Part shown: positions 5,583 to 12,842 of the stretch, one piece after another
Layout of the letters: every line of letters begins with the position of its first letter
Numbering within the stretch: position 1 is the first letter of the stretch
Source of the DNA: Bacillota bacterium
GTDB taxonomy: Bacteria; Bacillota; Sulfobacillia; JABLXB01
Assembly (NCBI GenBank): GCA_024653225.1
Contig: JANLGA010000032.1
Span: forward strand, 1-14,071
Length of the DNA: 14,071 bases
Reading direction: 5' to 3'
The notes under the pieces: generated by a model
What the model saw: only the letters and a program-made list of their open reading frames with translations
What the model was told of the DNA's origin: nothing
Databases searched by the model: none
Position numbers and translations under genes: made by a program

Positions 5583-7847
5583 ATGACGGTGCAGCATGAG
5601 GAACGGCCGACGAGCGTGCCGGAGCGGCAAACCCACGTGTTCGAGACGAACCTCGCGGGCCGGCCGTTTTCCATAGAGATCGGGAAGGTGGCTCAGCAGG
5701 CCAACGGGGCATGCATCGTCCGTTACGGAGACACGGTGGTACTCGTGACGGCCACGGCCTCAGCCGAGCCGAGGGAGGGCGTGGATTTCTTCCCGCTGAC
5801 GGTGGACGTGGAGGAAAGATTGTACGCCGTCGGCAGGATACCGGGAAGTTGGGGGCGCAGAGAGGGGAGGCCGCCCGAGAAGGCGATCCTGATGGCGCGC
5901 CTCACCGACCGTCCGATCAGACCCCTGTTTCCCGAGGGCTTCAGGAACGACGTGCAGGTAGTCGTAACGGTCCTATCGGTGGATCACGACCACTCTCCCG
6001 AGGTGGCGGGCATGATCGGTGCGTCCGTGGCCCTGGTCGTGTCGGACATCCCGTTTTCGGGGCCGATCGGTGCGGTGGAGGTCGGAAGGGTTGACGGGCG
6101 CATCGTGATCAATCCCACCAGCGAAGAGTCGTCGAGGAGCGATTTGAGCCTCATCGTGGCCGGCACCAGGGACGCGGTGCTGATGGTGGAGGCCGGGGCG
6201 AAGGAAGTGCCCGAGGAGGACATCATCGAGGCCATCATGGCGGGCCATCGGGAGATCAAGTCGCTCGTCGAGTTCCAGGAGCGGATCAGGGAGAGTGTCG
6301 GGAAACCCAAGAGGGAGGTACAGCTATTCGAACCCGACGCGTCCGTGGACCGGCAGGTCAGGGAGTACGTGACGCAGCGGATCCGCGACGCGATCGTCAT
6401 TGCGGATAAGTCGGAGAGGGAGGCGGCCCTCGACAACATCCAGGCGGAGGCGAAGGCGCACTTCGAAGAGGTGTTCCCCGAGAAGGGGGCCGACGTCGAG
6501 GCGGTTCTGCGCAGGGTCCTGAGGGAAGAAGTCCGTAAGATGGTAACGGAGCGGGGAGTGCGGCCGGATGGAAGGGGACCCGATGATATCCGCCCGGTGT
6601 CGTGCGAAGTGGCCCTGCTCCCCCGGACCCACGGTTCGGGCCTGTTCACCAGGGGGCAAACCCAGGTGCTCAGCGTCGCGACGCTTGGCGCGGTCTCGGA
6701 CGTCCAGGAACTGGACACCATATCGGAAGAGGAGTTCAAGAAGTACATTCACCACTACAACTTCCCGCCTTACAGCACCGGTGAAACCAGGCCCCTACGC
6801 GGCCCGGGGCGCCGCGAGATCGGCCACGGTGCCTTGGCGGAGCGGGCCCTGTTGGCCGTGCTGCCTCCGGACGACGAGTTCCCCTACACGATAAGGGTCG
6901 TCTCGGAAGTGTTGTCGTCCAACGGTTCCACCTCGATGGCGTCGGTGTGCGGAAGCACCCTGGCGCTGATGGACGCGGGCGTTCCCATCAGGGCGCCGGT
7001 GTCGGGGGTGGCCATGGGGCTCGTGAAGGAAGGCGAATCGGTGGTGGTCCTCACGGACATCCAGGGGATGGAGGATGCCCTGGGCGACATGGATTTCAAG
7101 GTGGCGGGCACCCAGAAGGGGGTCACGGCGCTCCAGATGGACATCAAGATAGCGGGTGTTGACCGTGCGATCCTCGAGACGGCGCTCCACCGTGCCCGCG
7201 AGGCCAGGCTGGCCATCATGAAGAAGATGCTGGAGGCGATACCGGCCCCGAGGCCGGAACTCTCGCCCTATGCGCCGAGGATAGTCGTCATCGAGATAGA
7301 CCCCGAGAAGATCCGCGACGTAATAGGACCGGGCGGCAAAGTGATCAACAAGATAATCGCGGAAACCAATGCAAAGATAGATATCGAGCAGGATGGAAAG
7401 GTGTACATCGCCGCCGCGGACTCCGCGGGCGGCGAGAAGGCGGTCAAGATGATCAGGGCTCTCACCCGGGACGTAGAGGTCGGCGCCGAGTACCTCGGGA
7501 AGGTGACGAGGATAACCAACTTCGGGGCTTTCATCGAGATACTGCCCGGGAAAGAGGGGCTTGTCAGGCTGTCGGAGATCTCGGACGAACGGATCAGGCG
7601 CGTGGAGGACGTTTTGAACGTCGGGGACGAGGTCCTGGTCAAAGTGACCGAGATTGACCGCCTCGGGCGCATCAACCTGTCCCGCAGGGCGGCCATGGCC
7701 CAGAAGGATGGCGACCGCGGCGACAACCGCGACGATCACAGGCGACCGAGGAACGAACCGAGGAGAGGCAGGCGCTGGGACCACGGGGACAACCCGGGCT
7801 TCCGGCGGGGCGCGGAACGGGGGACGGAGCGCGGAGGGAGAGCGTAG
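5583..7847 (+). CDS. pnp: Polyribonucleotide nucleotidyltransferase (PNPase)
   Basis: PNPase is a trimeric 3'-5' exoribonuclease that uses phosphate to release nucleoside diphosphates during mRNA decay. The 754-residue product has the full architecture. The first RNase PH domain (about residues 15-145) contains GDTVVLVTA and RPIRPLFPEGF. An alpha-helical linker follows. The catalytic second RNase PH domain begins near 326, with GSGLFTRGQTQVLSVATLG, PGRREIGHGALAERAL, GSTSMASVCGSTLALMDAG and GDMDFKVAGT. The KH domain has GPGGK at 582-586, and the S1 domain spans about 636-700 (GKVTRITNFGAFIEILPGKE). A roughly 50-residue tail rich in Arg, Gly and Asp ends the protein. ATG 5583 is chosen because AGGGAG at 5572-5577 lies 5 bases before it; GTG 5577 overlaps that site. 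nfo follows after 4 bases. Confidence 0.98.
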   Translation: MTVQHEERPTSVPERQTHVFETNLAGRPFSIEIGKVAQQANGACIVRYGDTVVLVTATASAEPREGVDFFPLTVDVEERLYAVGRIPGSWGRREGRPPEKAILMARLTDRPIRPLFPEGFRNDVQVVVTVLSVDHDHSPEVAGMIGASVALVVSDIPFSGPIGAVEVGRVDGRIVINPTSEESSRSDLSLIVAGTRDAVLMVEAGAKEVPEEDIIEAIMAGHREIKSLVEFQERIRESVGKPKREVQLFEPDASVDRQVREYVTQRIRDAIVIADKSEREAALDNIQAEAKAHFEEVFPEKGADVEAVLRRVLREEVRKMVTERGVRPDGRGPDDIRPVSCEVALLPRTHGSGLFTRGQTQVLSVATLGAVSDVQELDTISEEEFKKYIHHYNFPPYSTGETRPLRGPGRREIGHGALAERALLAVLPPDDEFPYTIRVVSEVLSSNGSTSMASVCGSTLALMDAGVPIRAPVSGVAMGLVKEGESVVVLTDIQGMEDALGDMDFKVAGTQKGVTALQMDIKIAGVDRAILETALHRAREARLAIMKKMLEAIPAPRPELSPYAPRIVVIEIDPEKIRDVIGPGGKVINKIIAETNAKIDIEQDGKVYIAAADSAGGEKAVKMIRALTRDVEVGAEYLGKVTRITNFGAFIEILPGKEGLVRLSEISDERIRRVEDVLNVGDEVLVKVTEIDRLGRINLSRRAAMAQKDGDRGDNRDDHRRPRNEPRRGRRWDHGDNPGFRRGAERGTERGGRA

Positions 7848-7851
7848 ACGC

Positions 7852-8691
7852 GTGAAGCTGGGCGCCCACGTGTCAATCGGACGGGGGTTCGCCGCGGCCG
7901 CGGCGGAAGCGGTCGCCCTGGGGTGCGAAGCGATGCAGGTGTTCTCCAGGAGCCCAAGGGGAGGCAAGGCCAAGCCGATTGCCGAGGAGGACGTGTCCCT
8001 CATGAAGGGTTCCCTTGAGAGTGCCGGCATCCGCCCTCTGGCGGTGCACGTGCCCTATTACGTGAACCTGTGCTCGCCCGACCCCCGCACGTACGAATAC
8101 AGCGTGCAGGTCCTCCTCGAGGACGTGGAGAGGGCGGCGGCGCTGGGGGCTTCGTTCCTGGTGGTCCACCCCGGGCACGGGGATGCGGGGGAATCGAGCG
8201 GGCTCCAACGGCTCGCCACTGCCCTGCGGAGGGCCTGCCTTTCCGCCGCCGGCGGCGAGCGCATTCTGATCGAGAACACGTCGGGGCAGGGACACGAGGT
8301 CGGAGCAGACCTCGATGAAGTAGCGCGAATCCTCGAGATGGTCGGCGTTCCCGACCGCACCGGGGTATGCATCGACACGTGTCACGCACTCGCTTGGGGG
8401 TATGACTTGGGGAGCGACCGTGCAGTCTCCGAGTTCGTGCGGGAAATCGACCGCGCGGTGGGGTTGCACAGGGTGTTCCTGGTACACCTCAACGACTCGA
8501 AGTGGGCGATGGGGAGCCGTCGCGACAGGCACGAGCACATCGGCCGCGGCGCGATTGGTCTGGCCGGGTTCAAGGCGATAGTGAACCACGAGGCCTTTCG
8601 GGGATTGCCCGGGGTCATCGAGACACCCGTGGAGGACGACCGGTCAAACGCGGCGAATCTCGAGGTGCTTCGCGGCCTGCGTTCGTCATGA
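7852..8691 (+). CDS. nfo: Endonuclease IV (AP endonuclease, Nfo family)
   Basis: Endonuclease IV cleaves DNA 5' of abasic sites in base excision repair, using a trinuclear zinc centre in a TIM barrel. The 279-residue product begins LGAHVSIGRGF. Every metal ligand of the family can be placed: His66, His106 (VVHPGHGD), Glu141 (ILIENTSGQG), Asp175 and His178 (IDTCHA), His212 (VHLNDSK), Asp225 and His227, and Glu257 (GVIETP). Their spacing matches the E. coli enzyme almost residue for residue. The GTG start at 7852 lies 4 bases after the pnp stop, with GGAGGGAG at 7833-7840 upstream. The open frame extends back into pnp, but that stretch does not resemble the family. In spore formers this enzyme helps repair DNA in the dormant spore; here it sits between pnp and a VanW gene, and its stop overlaps the next start (ATGA). 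Confidence 0.97.
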   Translation: MKLGAHVSIGRGFAAAAAEAVALGCEAMQVFSRSPRGGKAKPIAEEDVSLMKGSLESAGIRPLAVHVPYYVNLCSPDPRTYEYSVQVLLEDVERAAALGASFLVVHPGHGDAGESSGLQRLATALRRACLSAAGGERILIENTSGQGHEVGADLDEVARILEMVGVPDRTGVCIDTCHALAWGYDLGSDRAVSEFVREIDRAVGLHRVFLVHLNDSKWAMGSRRDRHEHIGRGAIGLAGFKAIVNHEAFRGLPGVIETPVEDDRSNAANLEVLRGLRSS

Positions 8692-9518
8692 CGGCGGCCG
8701 GAGCCGTCCTCCTTGTGCTGATCTTCGCCGGTGCCGGTGTCGTGCGTGCCACCCCGCACGGGGACCGAACGGTTGCGGGCAGGCTGTTGTGGGGGGCACC
8801 CGCACGCGCCAGCATAGCCGGGCGCCCGGTGTCGGGCATGACCTTCGAAGAAGTGGAATCCCTCGTGTGGTCGCTCCAGGGGACGTTGAGGCTTCCGCCC
8901 AAGAACGCGTCAATCGATCGCCGGAGCGGTCGAATTGAGCCGGGGCGGGATGGAGCGACGCTTGACGTGGAGCTTACCCGCGCCGCAGTCATGGGCGCGG
9001 GCGAGGGCGAGACAGTGATGCCCCGCACCACCAGGGTGCGCCCGCGCATTTCCGCGGAGGATGTACCCCGTCTGACCAGGCCCCTGGGGTCATATGCGAC
9101 CACAGTCGCGGGTTCCCCTGAACGCCGGGAGAACATAAGGCTGGCGACGCGCAACCTCGACCGAAGCCTCATCGCGCCCGGCGAGATATTCTCCTTCCTC
9201 GAAACGCTCGGACCGACGACGCACGAGCGCGGGTTCGTTGATGCGCCCGTGATAGTCGGCGAGGAGTTCGTACCCGGCCCCGGCGGAGGGGTGTGCCAGG
9301 TCGCGACAACCATCTACAACGCGGCGCTGGAAAGCGGACTTGCAGTGGTGGAGCGGCACCGCCACACGAAGCCGGTTTCGTACGTTCCCGAGGGGATGGA
9401 TGCCGTTGTGGCCTCGTGGGGCCTCGATCTCAAGATTCTCAATCCGACGGACCACCCGGTAATGTTGAGGGTGAGTCTTGATGGACGGAGGCTGATGGCG
9501 CGATTCCTCGGCCCGTGA
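8688..9518 (+). CDS. VanW family protein, membrane-anchored
   Basis: The 276-residue product has an N-terminal hydrophobic segment (about residues 2-19) that should act as a signal anchor or signal peptide, placing the rest outside the membrane. Residues 42-125 resemble the peptidoglycan-binding-like domain often found before VanW domains (AGRPVSGMTFEEVESL, then a GATLDVELTRAAV stretch). Residues 145-275 are a clear VanW domain with NIRLATRNLD, APGEIFSFLETLGPTTHERG, PGPGGGVCQVATTIYNAAL (198-214) and ILNPTDHPVMLRV. VanW was named from vancomycin-resistance clusters, but its activity is unknown and it is widespread in spore-forming Bacillota with no link to resistance; a cell-envelope role is inference. 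ATG 8688 overlaps the nfo stop (ATGA). No Shine-Dalgarno is visible, which fits translational coupling, and there is no conventional upstream start before the hydrophobic segment. Most homologues are longer, with two binding-like repeats. Confidence 0.85.
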   Translation: MTAAGAVLLVLIFAGAGVVRATPHGDRTVAGRLLWGAPARASIAGRPVSGMTFEEVESLVWSLQGTLRLPPKNASIDRRSGRIEPGRDGATLDVELTRAAVMGAGEGETVMPRTTRVRPRISAEDVPRLTRPLGSYATTVAGSPERRENIRLATRNLDRSLIAPGEIFSFLETLGPTTHERGFVDAPVIVGEEFVPGPGGGVCQVATTIYNAALESGLAVVERHRHTKPVSYVPEGMDAVVASWGLDLKILNPTDHPVMLRVSLDGRRLMARFLGP

Positions 9519-10786
9519 CGCACATGCAGGAACCCGTGAGAGTGGTGCTGCCGAGCGGTCTCCGCGTGATCGTGGACGAGGTACCGTCCGCAAAGTCCGT
9601 GTCTGTCGGCGTGTGGGTTGGAGCGGGCTCGCGACACGAGCCGTCGGACCTGCACGGCGTGTCGCACTTCATCGAGCACATGCTCTTCAAGGGGACGAAA
9701 GGTCGTTCGGCCAAGGAGATAGCCGACACCATCGAGTCGCGGGGCGGTCAGCTCAATGCGGTCACGACCAGGGAGTGCACGTGCCTGGATGCCAGGGTCC
9801 TGGGCGACGACCTGGAGGTCGCGCTGGATGTACTGTCGGACATGGTGAGCCGACCGACGTTCGCGCCCCCTGACATCGAGAAGGAGAAGCGGGTCGTTAT
9901 AGAGGAGATCAGGTCCTCCGAGGACGTTCCCGAGGAGAATGTCCACGAGCTGGGGGTGCGCGCGGCCTGGCCGGAGAATCCCATCGGCCGCGACACTCTC
10001 GGCACTGTCCGGGGCGTTCGCGGGCTCGACCGGGACGCGATCATCGAAGCGTTTCGCGCGCGGTACGTCGCGGGGAACATGGCGGTAGTCGCCGCGGGCA
10101 ACTGCTCGCACGAGAGTGTCATTTCCGCGGTCGAGAGGTGGTTTCAAGATGTGCCCCGGGGGCGGTTCCTACCCGCGGTCGTTCGTCCCGAGGTGTGCGC
10201 GCGGACGCTGGTACAGACCCGGCGCACCGAGCAGGCGCATCTTTGCGTGGTGTCGCCGGGGGCCGACGCGGGTTCCCCGGATTCCTACGCGCTGCATCTG
10301 CTGGCGATGATCCTGGGAGGCGGGTCCGGCTCCCGCCTTTTCCAAGCCGTCAGGGAGGATCGGGGCTTGGCCTACTCGATCTACACGTACCATTTGGGGT
10401 ACAGCGACTGCGGCCTGCTCATCACGTACGCGGGGACAAGCCCGTCGAGTGCCCCCGAGCTCGAAACCGGGATCTTCCGCGAATACGAGCGTGTCGCCGA
10501 GCGGGGGCCGACGGCAAGAGAGCTGTCGTCCGCCAAGATGCAGGCGAGAGCGGCTCTGCTGATGAGCCTCGAGAGCGTGTCGGCCAGAATGGACCGGTTG
10601 GGCAAGTCCGAAATGACGCTGGGGCGTCCCGTTACGGTGGATGAGGCCCTGGCTTCGGTCGAGGGTGTCACCCTCGCGCTGGTTACGGAGGTCGCCCGGC
10701 GGACGCTCATCCCGAATCGGTCCTCCGTGGCATGGATTGCCCCCGGCGCGGGGAAAGGAGGGGGTCGAGACGGACAAACTGGATGA
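9515..10786 (+). CDS. mlpA: M16B family zinc peptidase (MlpA/YmxG-like)
   Basis: This 423-residue protein belongs to the processing-peptidase-like M16 family. It has the inverted zinc motif HFIEH (His51, Glu54 as base, His55) and the distal zinc ligand Glu131 in VVIEEIRSSED, 76 residues after His55 as in the mitochondrial beta subunit. The C-terminal half carries the usual GGGSGSRLFQAVREDRGLAYS block with the substrate-binding Arg/Tyr pair. Family members degrade or process peptides in the cytoplasm, often as dimers; the natural substrate in Bacillota is unsettled. The start is GTG 9515, overlapping the VanW stop (GTGA); ATG 9524 is a close alternative, and neither has a clear Shine-Dalgarno. 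Position after pnp and before the dipicolinate/lysine genes matches mlpA of Bacillus subtilis, which supports the symbol. Confidence 0.92.
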   Translation: MTHMQEPVRVVLPSGLRVIVDEVPSAKSVSVGVWVGAGSRHEPSDLHGVSHFIEHMLFKGTKGRSAKEIADTIESRGGQLNAVTTRECTCLDARVLGDDLEVALDVLSDMVSRPTFAPPDIEKEKRVVIEEIRSSEDVPEENVHELGVRAAWPENPIGRDTLGTVRGVRGLDRDAIIEAFRARYVAGNMAVVAAGNCSHESVISAVERWFQDVPRGRFLPAVVRPEVCARTLVQTRRTEQAHLCVVSPGADAGSPDSYALHLLAMILGGGSGSRLFQAVREDRGLAYSIYTYHLGYSDCGLLITYAGTSPSSAPELETGIFREYERVAERGPTARELSSAKMQARAALLMSLESVSARMDRLGKSEMTLGRPVTVDEALASVEGVTLALVTEVARRTLIPNRSSVAWIAPGAGKGGGRDGQTG

Positions 10787-11159
10787 GATATTCCGCCTGC
10801 AGGGGAAGTTCGACGCGGACCTGGCGCGTTCCCGGGGACTGTCATTCAGTTTCGAGGAGTGGATGCAGAAGGAGGCGATGGCCATGACGGCCGAGATCGG
10901 GGAGCTCCTCGAAGAGGTCAACTTCAAGTGGTGGAAGAATCCGAGGCCCATAGACCTCGCGAGGATCAGAGAGGAGCTCGTGGATATACTCCACTTCCTG
11001 GTCGCGGCGTGCATCAGGGCCGGCCTCGACGCCGAATCGCTGTATCGCGAATACGTGAAGAAGAACAGCGAGAATTTCCGCAGGCAGGACGGCCGGTCCG
11101 AGAGGCGGGAATACTGTGCCCCTACTGGGTCCTCTCTCCGGGGTGACCCCGAGGAGTGA
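10737..11159 (+). CDS. Dimeric dUTPase-like / MazG-superfamily NTP pyrophosphohydrolase, start uncertain
   Basis: The product resembles the all-alpha dUTPase_2 group, which hydrolyses dUTP to dUMP and pyrophosphate and keeps uracil out of DNA. Seen in order: an N-terminal helix LDEIFRLQGKFDADL, EEWMQKEAMAMTAEIGELLE with the ExxE metal-binding pattern, VNFKWWKNP, REELVDILHF with the ExxD pattern, and KKNSENFRRQ near the end. The paired acidic motifs are complete, so it should be active, though the substrate could be another nucleotide. Homology-like sequence begins near 10776. The strong Shine-Dalgarno at 10754-10764 has no ATG, GTG or TTG after it in frame until far inside the protein. TTG 10737 is given as the nearest conventional upstream start, about 140 residues; ACG 10770 and CTG 10779 are rarer possibilities. 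It overlaps the M16 gene by about 50 bases. Confidence 0.75.
   Translation: MPPARGKEGVETDKLDEIFRLQGKFDADLARSRGLSFSFEEWMQKEAMAMTAEIGELLEEVNFKWWKNPRPIDLARIREELVDILHFLVAACIRAGLDAESLYREYVKKNSENFRRQDGRSERREYCAPTGSSLRGDPEE
10754..10764 (+). promoter_or_regulatory. Strong ribosome binding site without a conventional start codon
   Basis: AAAGGAGGGGG lies at the very end of the M16 gene, in front of the dUTPase-like reading frame. At the usual spacing the in-frame codons are GAG 10767 and ACG 10770; CTG 10779 lies further on. This decides nothing by itself but suggests that translation starts near 10770-10779. Confidence 0.55.
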
Positions 11160-11183
11160 CTCATCAAGCCGTCCGCACCGCCA

Positions 11184-11191
11184 TATACAAT
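11184..11191 (+). promoter_or_regulatory. Possible -10 box (TATACAAT) before the small membrane protein gene
   Basis: TATACAAT matches 7 of 8 positions of the mother-cell sigma-E -10 consensus CATACAAT as known from Bacillus, and also contains TACAAT, near the sigma-A -10. A matching -35 is weak: only TCAT at 11161-11164 resembles the sigma-E -35, with longer than usual spacing. Kept at low confidence. Confidence 0.25.
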
Positions 11192-11217
11192 GGTGATGCA
11201 GGACGGGAGGGGTCTCC

Positions 11218-11529
11218 ATGGCAGCGGGGTTGTTCCTGGGCGTCGTCGTCGGGTGCGCCGCGGTCTCCGTGTTCGCGAGAGCCGCTCAGATCCGCCGTAC
11301 CCTCGACCTGAGGGCCCCCGGGGAGGTGCAGCCGCAAGCCTCTCCCCTTTCTAAGGCGCTCGAGGAGGCTTTGGCCACCGCGGCCGGCATCTATGTCGCC
11401 CTCTCCGCGACGGCGTCTTTCCTCGGCTTGAGAATCCCCGATGTGAGTTTGCCCGGGGGGATCCGCATCAACCCGGTTCCCGCGCTCGCCCTTCTGCTCA
11501 CTATCGTACAGCCGCTCTTCGGGCGGTGA
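11218..11529 (+). CDS. Small hypothetical membrane protein
   Basis: I cannot assign a function. The 103-residue product has three hydrophobic segments: residues 2-20 (rich in Gly, Ala and Val), about 52-70 and about 86-101. A basic and polar stretch (AQIRRTLDLRAPGE and following) separates the first two, and a short loop LRIPDVSLPGGIRINP the last two. It is therefore a small integral membrane protein. ATG 11218 is well supported by GGGAGGGG about 6 bases upstream. It starts 58 bases after the dUTPase-like stop, behind a possible sporulation-type -10 box. It occupies, with the following gene, the position where ymxH and spoVFA lie in Bacillus subtilis, but shows no resemblance to either. Confidence 0.75.
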   Translation: MAAGLFLGVVVGCAAVSVFARAAQIRRTLDLRAPGEVQPQASPLSKALEEALATAAGIYVALSATASFLGLRIPDVSLPGGIRINPVPALALLLTIVQPLFGR

Positions 11530-11597
11530 ATGCCGAATACCTCGCAGCGCACTGAGCAGAATAAGGGCGGAAAGCATCACGTCGGGAGGGCTGCAGG

Positions 11598-12098
11598 ATG
11601 AACAGGACGGTAATAGGCGTGTTCAAGTCCAGGGGCCAGGCGGACAAGGCCGTGGACGAGTTCAGGACGAAAGGCATCAGCGAGAGGGACATAAGCGTGG
11701 TCGCCCGCGAGGAGAAGGCGCGCGGTGGAGAGGGCGGGGGCGAGCGGGGTTCCCTGGTCTCCGGCGTAGGCGGTGAGAGGCTTCGCTCGGGCGTCGCCAC
11801 GGGTGGAGCCCTAGGGGGCCTCGCCGGCATCCTGGCCGGCGTGGGTGCGCTTGCCGTGCCCGGTATAGGGCCCATTGTGGCCGCGGGCCCGGTCGCCGCG
11901 GGCCTGACCGGGGCGTTGACGGGGGGAGTCGCGGGGGGATTGGTGGACCTCGGGATCCCCGAGGAGCGGGGAAGGTATTACGAGGGACGCGTCCGGGAGG
12001 GTGACATAGTGGTTGCCGTCAAGGCCGACGAAAGGAAGGTCGAAGAAGCCGCCCAGATAATGAGGCGAAACGGTGCCTCCGATGTCGAGACACACTGA
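11598..12098 (+). CDS. General-stress-type protein with glycine-zipper membrane segment
   Basis: The 166-residue product begins with TVIGVFKSRGQADKAVDEFR and SERDISVVARE, an alpha-beta N-terminal domain of the general stress protein 17M/YflT kind that recurs in Bacillota. Residues 66-117 form a long Gly/Ala-rich hydrophobic stretch (GGALGGLAGILAGVGALAVP and beyond) with small residues at regular spacing, a glycine-zipper pattern that may insert in or associate with the membrane. The C-terminal part (PEERGRYYEGRVREGDIVVAVKADE) echoes the start with a second beta-alpha unit and ends RRNGASDVETH. Function is unknown; the stress label comes from family resemblance only. ATG 11598 is preceded by GGGAGGG about 8 bases upstream. 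A strong hairpin follows the stop. Confidence 0.8.
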   Translation: MNRTVIGVFKSRGQADKAVDEFRTKGISERDISVVAREEKARGGEGGGERGSLVSGVGGERLRSGVATGGALGGLAGILAGVGALAVPGIGPIVAAGPVAAGLTGALTGGVAGGLVDLGIPEERGRYYEGRVREGDIVVAVKADERKVEEAAQIMRRNGASDVETH

Positions 12099-12123
12099 CG
12101 AGCGCGCGAATCTTGTCCAGCGG

Positions 12124-12153
12124 CGGGGTGCGGTTCACCAGGACCGCACCCCG
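12124..12153 (+). terminator. Hairpin before spoVFB, probable terminator
   Basis: CGGGGTGCGGT at 12124-12134 is exactly complementary to ACCGCACCCCG at 12143-12153 around an 8-base loop. It lies 26 bases after the stress-type gene and 69 bases before spoVFB. Only a weak T content follows. It probably ends the upstream unit and isolates the spoVFB-asd-aspartokinase genes. Confidence 0.55.
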
Positions 12154-12221
12154 TCCCGTTGAATATACTGGCAAAGGGCGTTCGCGTTCGACCGCCCGGT
12201 ATCTACGGGGGGTAGTGTGAC

Positions 12222-12815
12222 ATGTTCCTGGAGGGGAAGAGGCTGGGGGTTTGCGTCACCGGGTCCTTCCACAACATACGGAAGGTGCTCGGGGAGTTCA
12301 GGCGCCTCAGGGAGGAGGGCGCCGACCTGACGCCGATCGTATCGTGGTCGGTCGCCAACTTGGATACGAAGTTCGGAGCGGCGGCGGAGGTGCTGGGAGA
12401 AATCGAGGAATGCACCGGGAAGAGGCCCCTCAGGACCATTCCCGAGGTCGAGCCGCTCGGACCGCAGAAGTCGTTGGACCTCTTGATCGTCGCGCCGTGC
12501 ACGGGCAACACGCTGGCCAAGATAGCGAACGGGATAACCGACGGTCCTGTCGCGATGGCCGTGAAGTCCACGCTGAGAAACTCGCGACCCGTCGTGTTGA
12601 GTGTGAGTTCGAACGATCTGCTCGGGCTCGGCGCGAGGAACCTTGCGACCCTGCTGTGCGTCAGGAACGTGTACTTCGTCCCTTTCGGACAGGACAAACC
12701 GTTCGAGAAACCCGCCTCGCTCGAGTCGGACCATTCTCTCATAGCGGAGACGGTGAAGAACGCCTTGCAAGGAAAGCAGAGTCAGCCTATCCTAGTACAG
12801 AGGCAAGGGACGTAG
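12222..12815 (+). CDS. spoVFB: Dipicolinate synthase subunit B
   Basis: With subunit A (SpoVFA/DpaA), this flavoprotein-like subunit makes dipicolinic acid from dihydrodipicolinate in the mother cell; the product is loaded into the spore core as its calcium chelate. The 197-residue length is typical. Family blocks are clear: GKRLGVCVTGS at residues 5-14, GADLTPIVSWSV at 33-44, EVEPLGPQKSLDLLIVAPCT at about 75-94, GNTLAKIANGITDGPVAMAVK, NSRPVVLSVSSNDLLGLGARN and NVYFVPFGQDKPFEKP. The start ATG 12222 follows GGGGGGTAG at the right distance. asd comes 27 bases later, as in Bacillus subtilis (spoVFA-spoVFB-asd-dapG-dapA). The spoVFA gene that normally precedes it is absent here. A TATACT element at 12164-12169 could be a -10 but has no convincing -35. 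Confidence 0.95.
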   Translation: MFLEGKRLGVCVTGSFHNIRKVLGEFRRLREEGADLTPIVSWSVANLDTKFGAAAEVLGEIEECTGKRPLRTIPEVEPLGPQKSLDLLIVAPCTGNTLAKIANGITDGPVAMAVKSTLRNSRPVVLSVSSNDLLGLGARNLATLLCVRNVYFVPFGQDKPFEKPASLESDHSLIAETVKNALQGKQSQPILVQRQGT

Positions 12816-12842
12816 CTGAGCCGGCGAAGGAGGAAGGCTTCA

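Noticed and set aside
5090..5599. 169-codon + strand frame across the rpsO promoter and gene
   Set aside because: It starts inside the promoter and reads rpsO out of frame; S15 in the other frame is unambiguous.
7654..7851. N-terminal extension of endonuclease IV into pnp
   Set aside because: The extra residues do not resemble the family, while GTG 7852 leads directly into the conserved LGAHVSIG start.
6795..8030. 411-codon open frame on the minus strand
   Set aside because: It is antisense to pnp and nfo, both with complete motifs; long antisense frames are expected in GC-rich coding DNA, and the translation is His/Arg/Pro-rich with no family motif.
8688..9518. VanW gene as evidence of a vancomycin-resistance cluster
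   Set aside because: No vanA/H/X/Y/R/S-type genes are nearby, and VanW proteins are common housekeeping or envelope proteins in spore-forming Bacillota.
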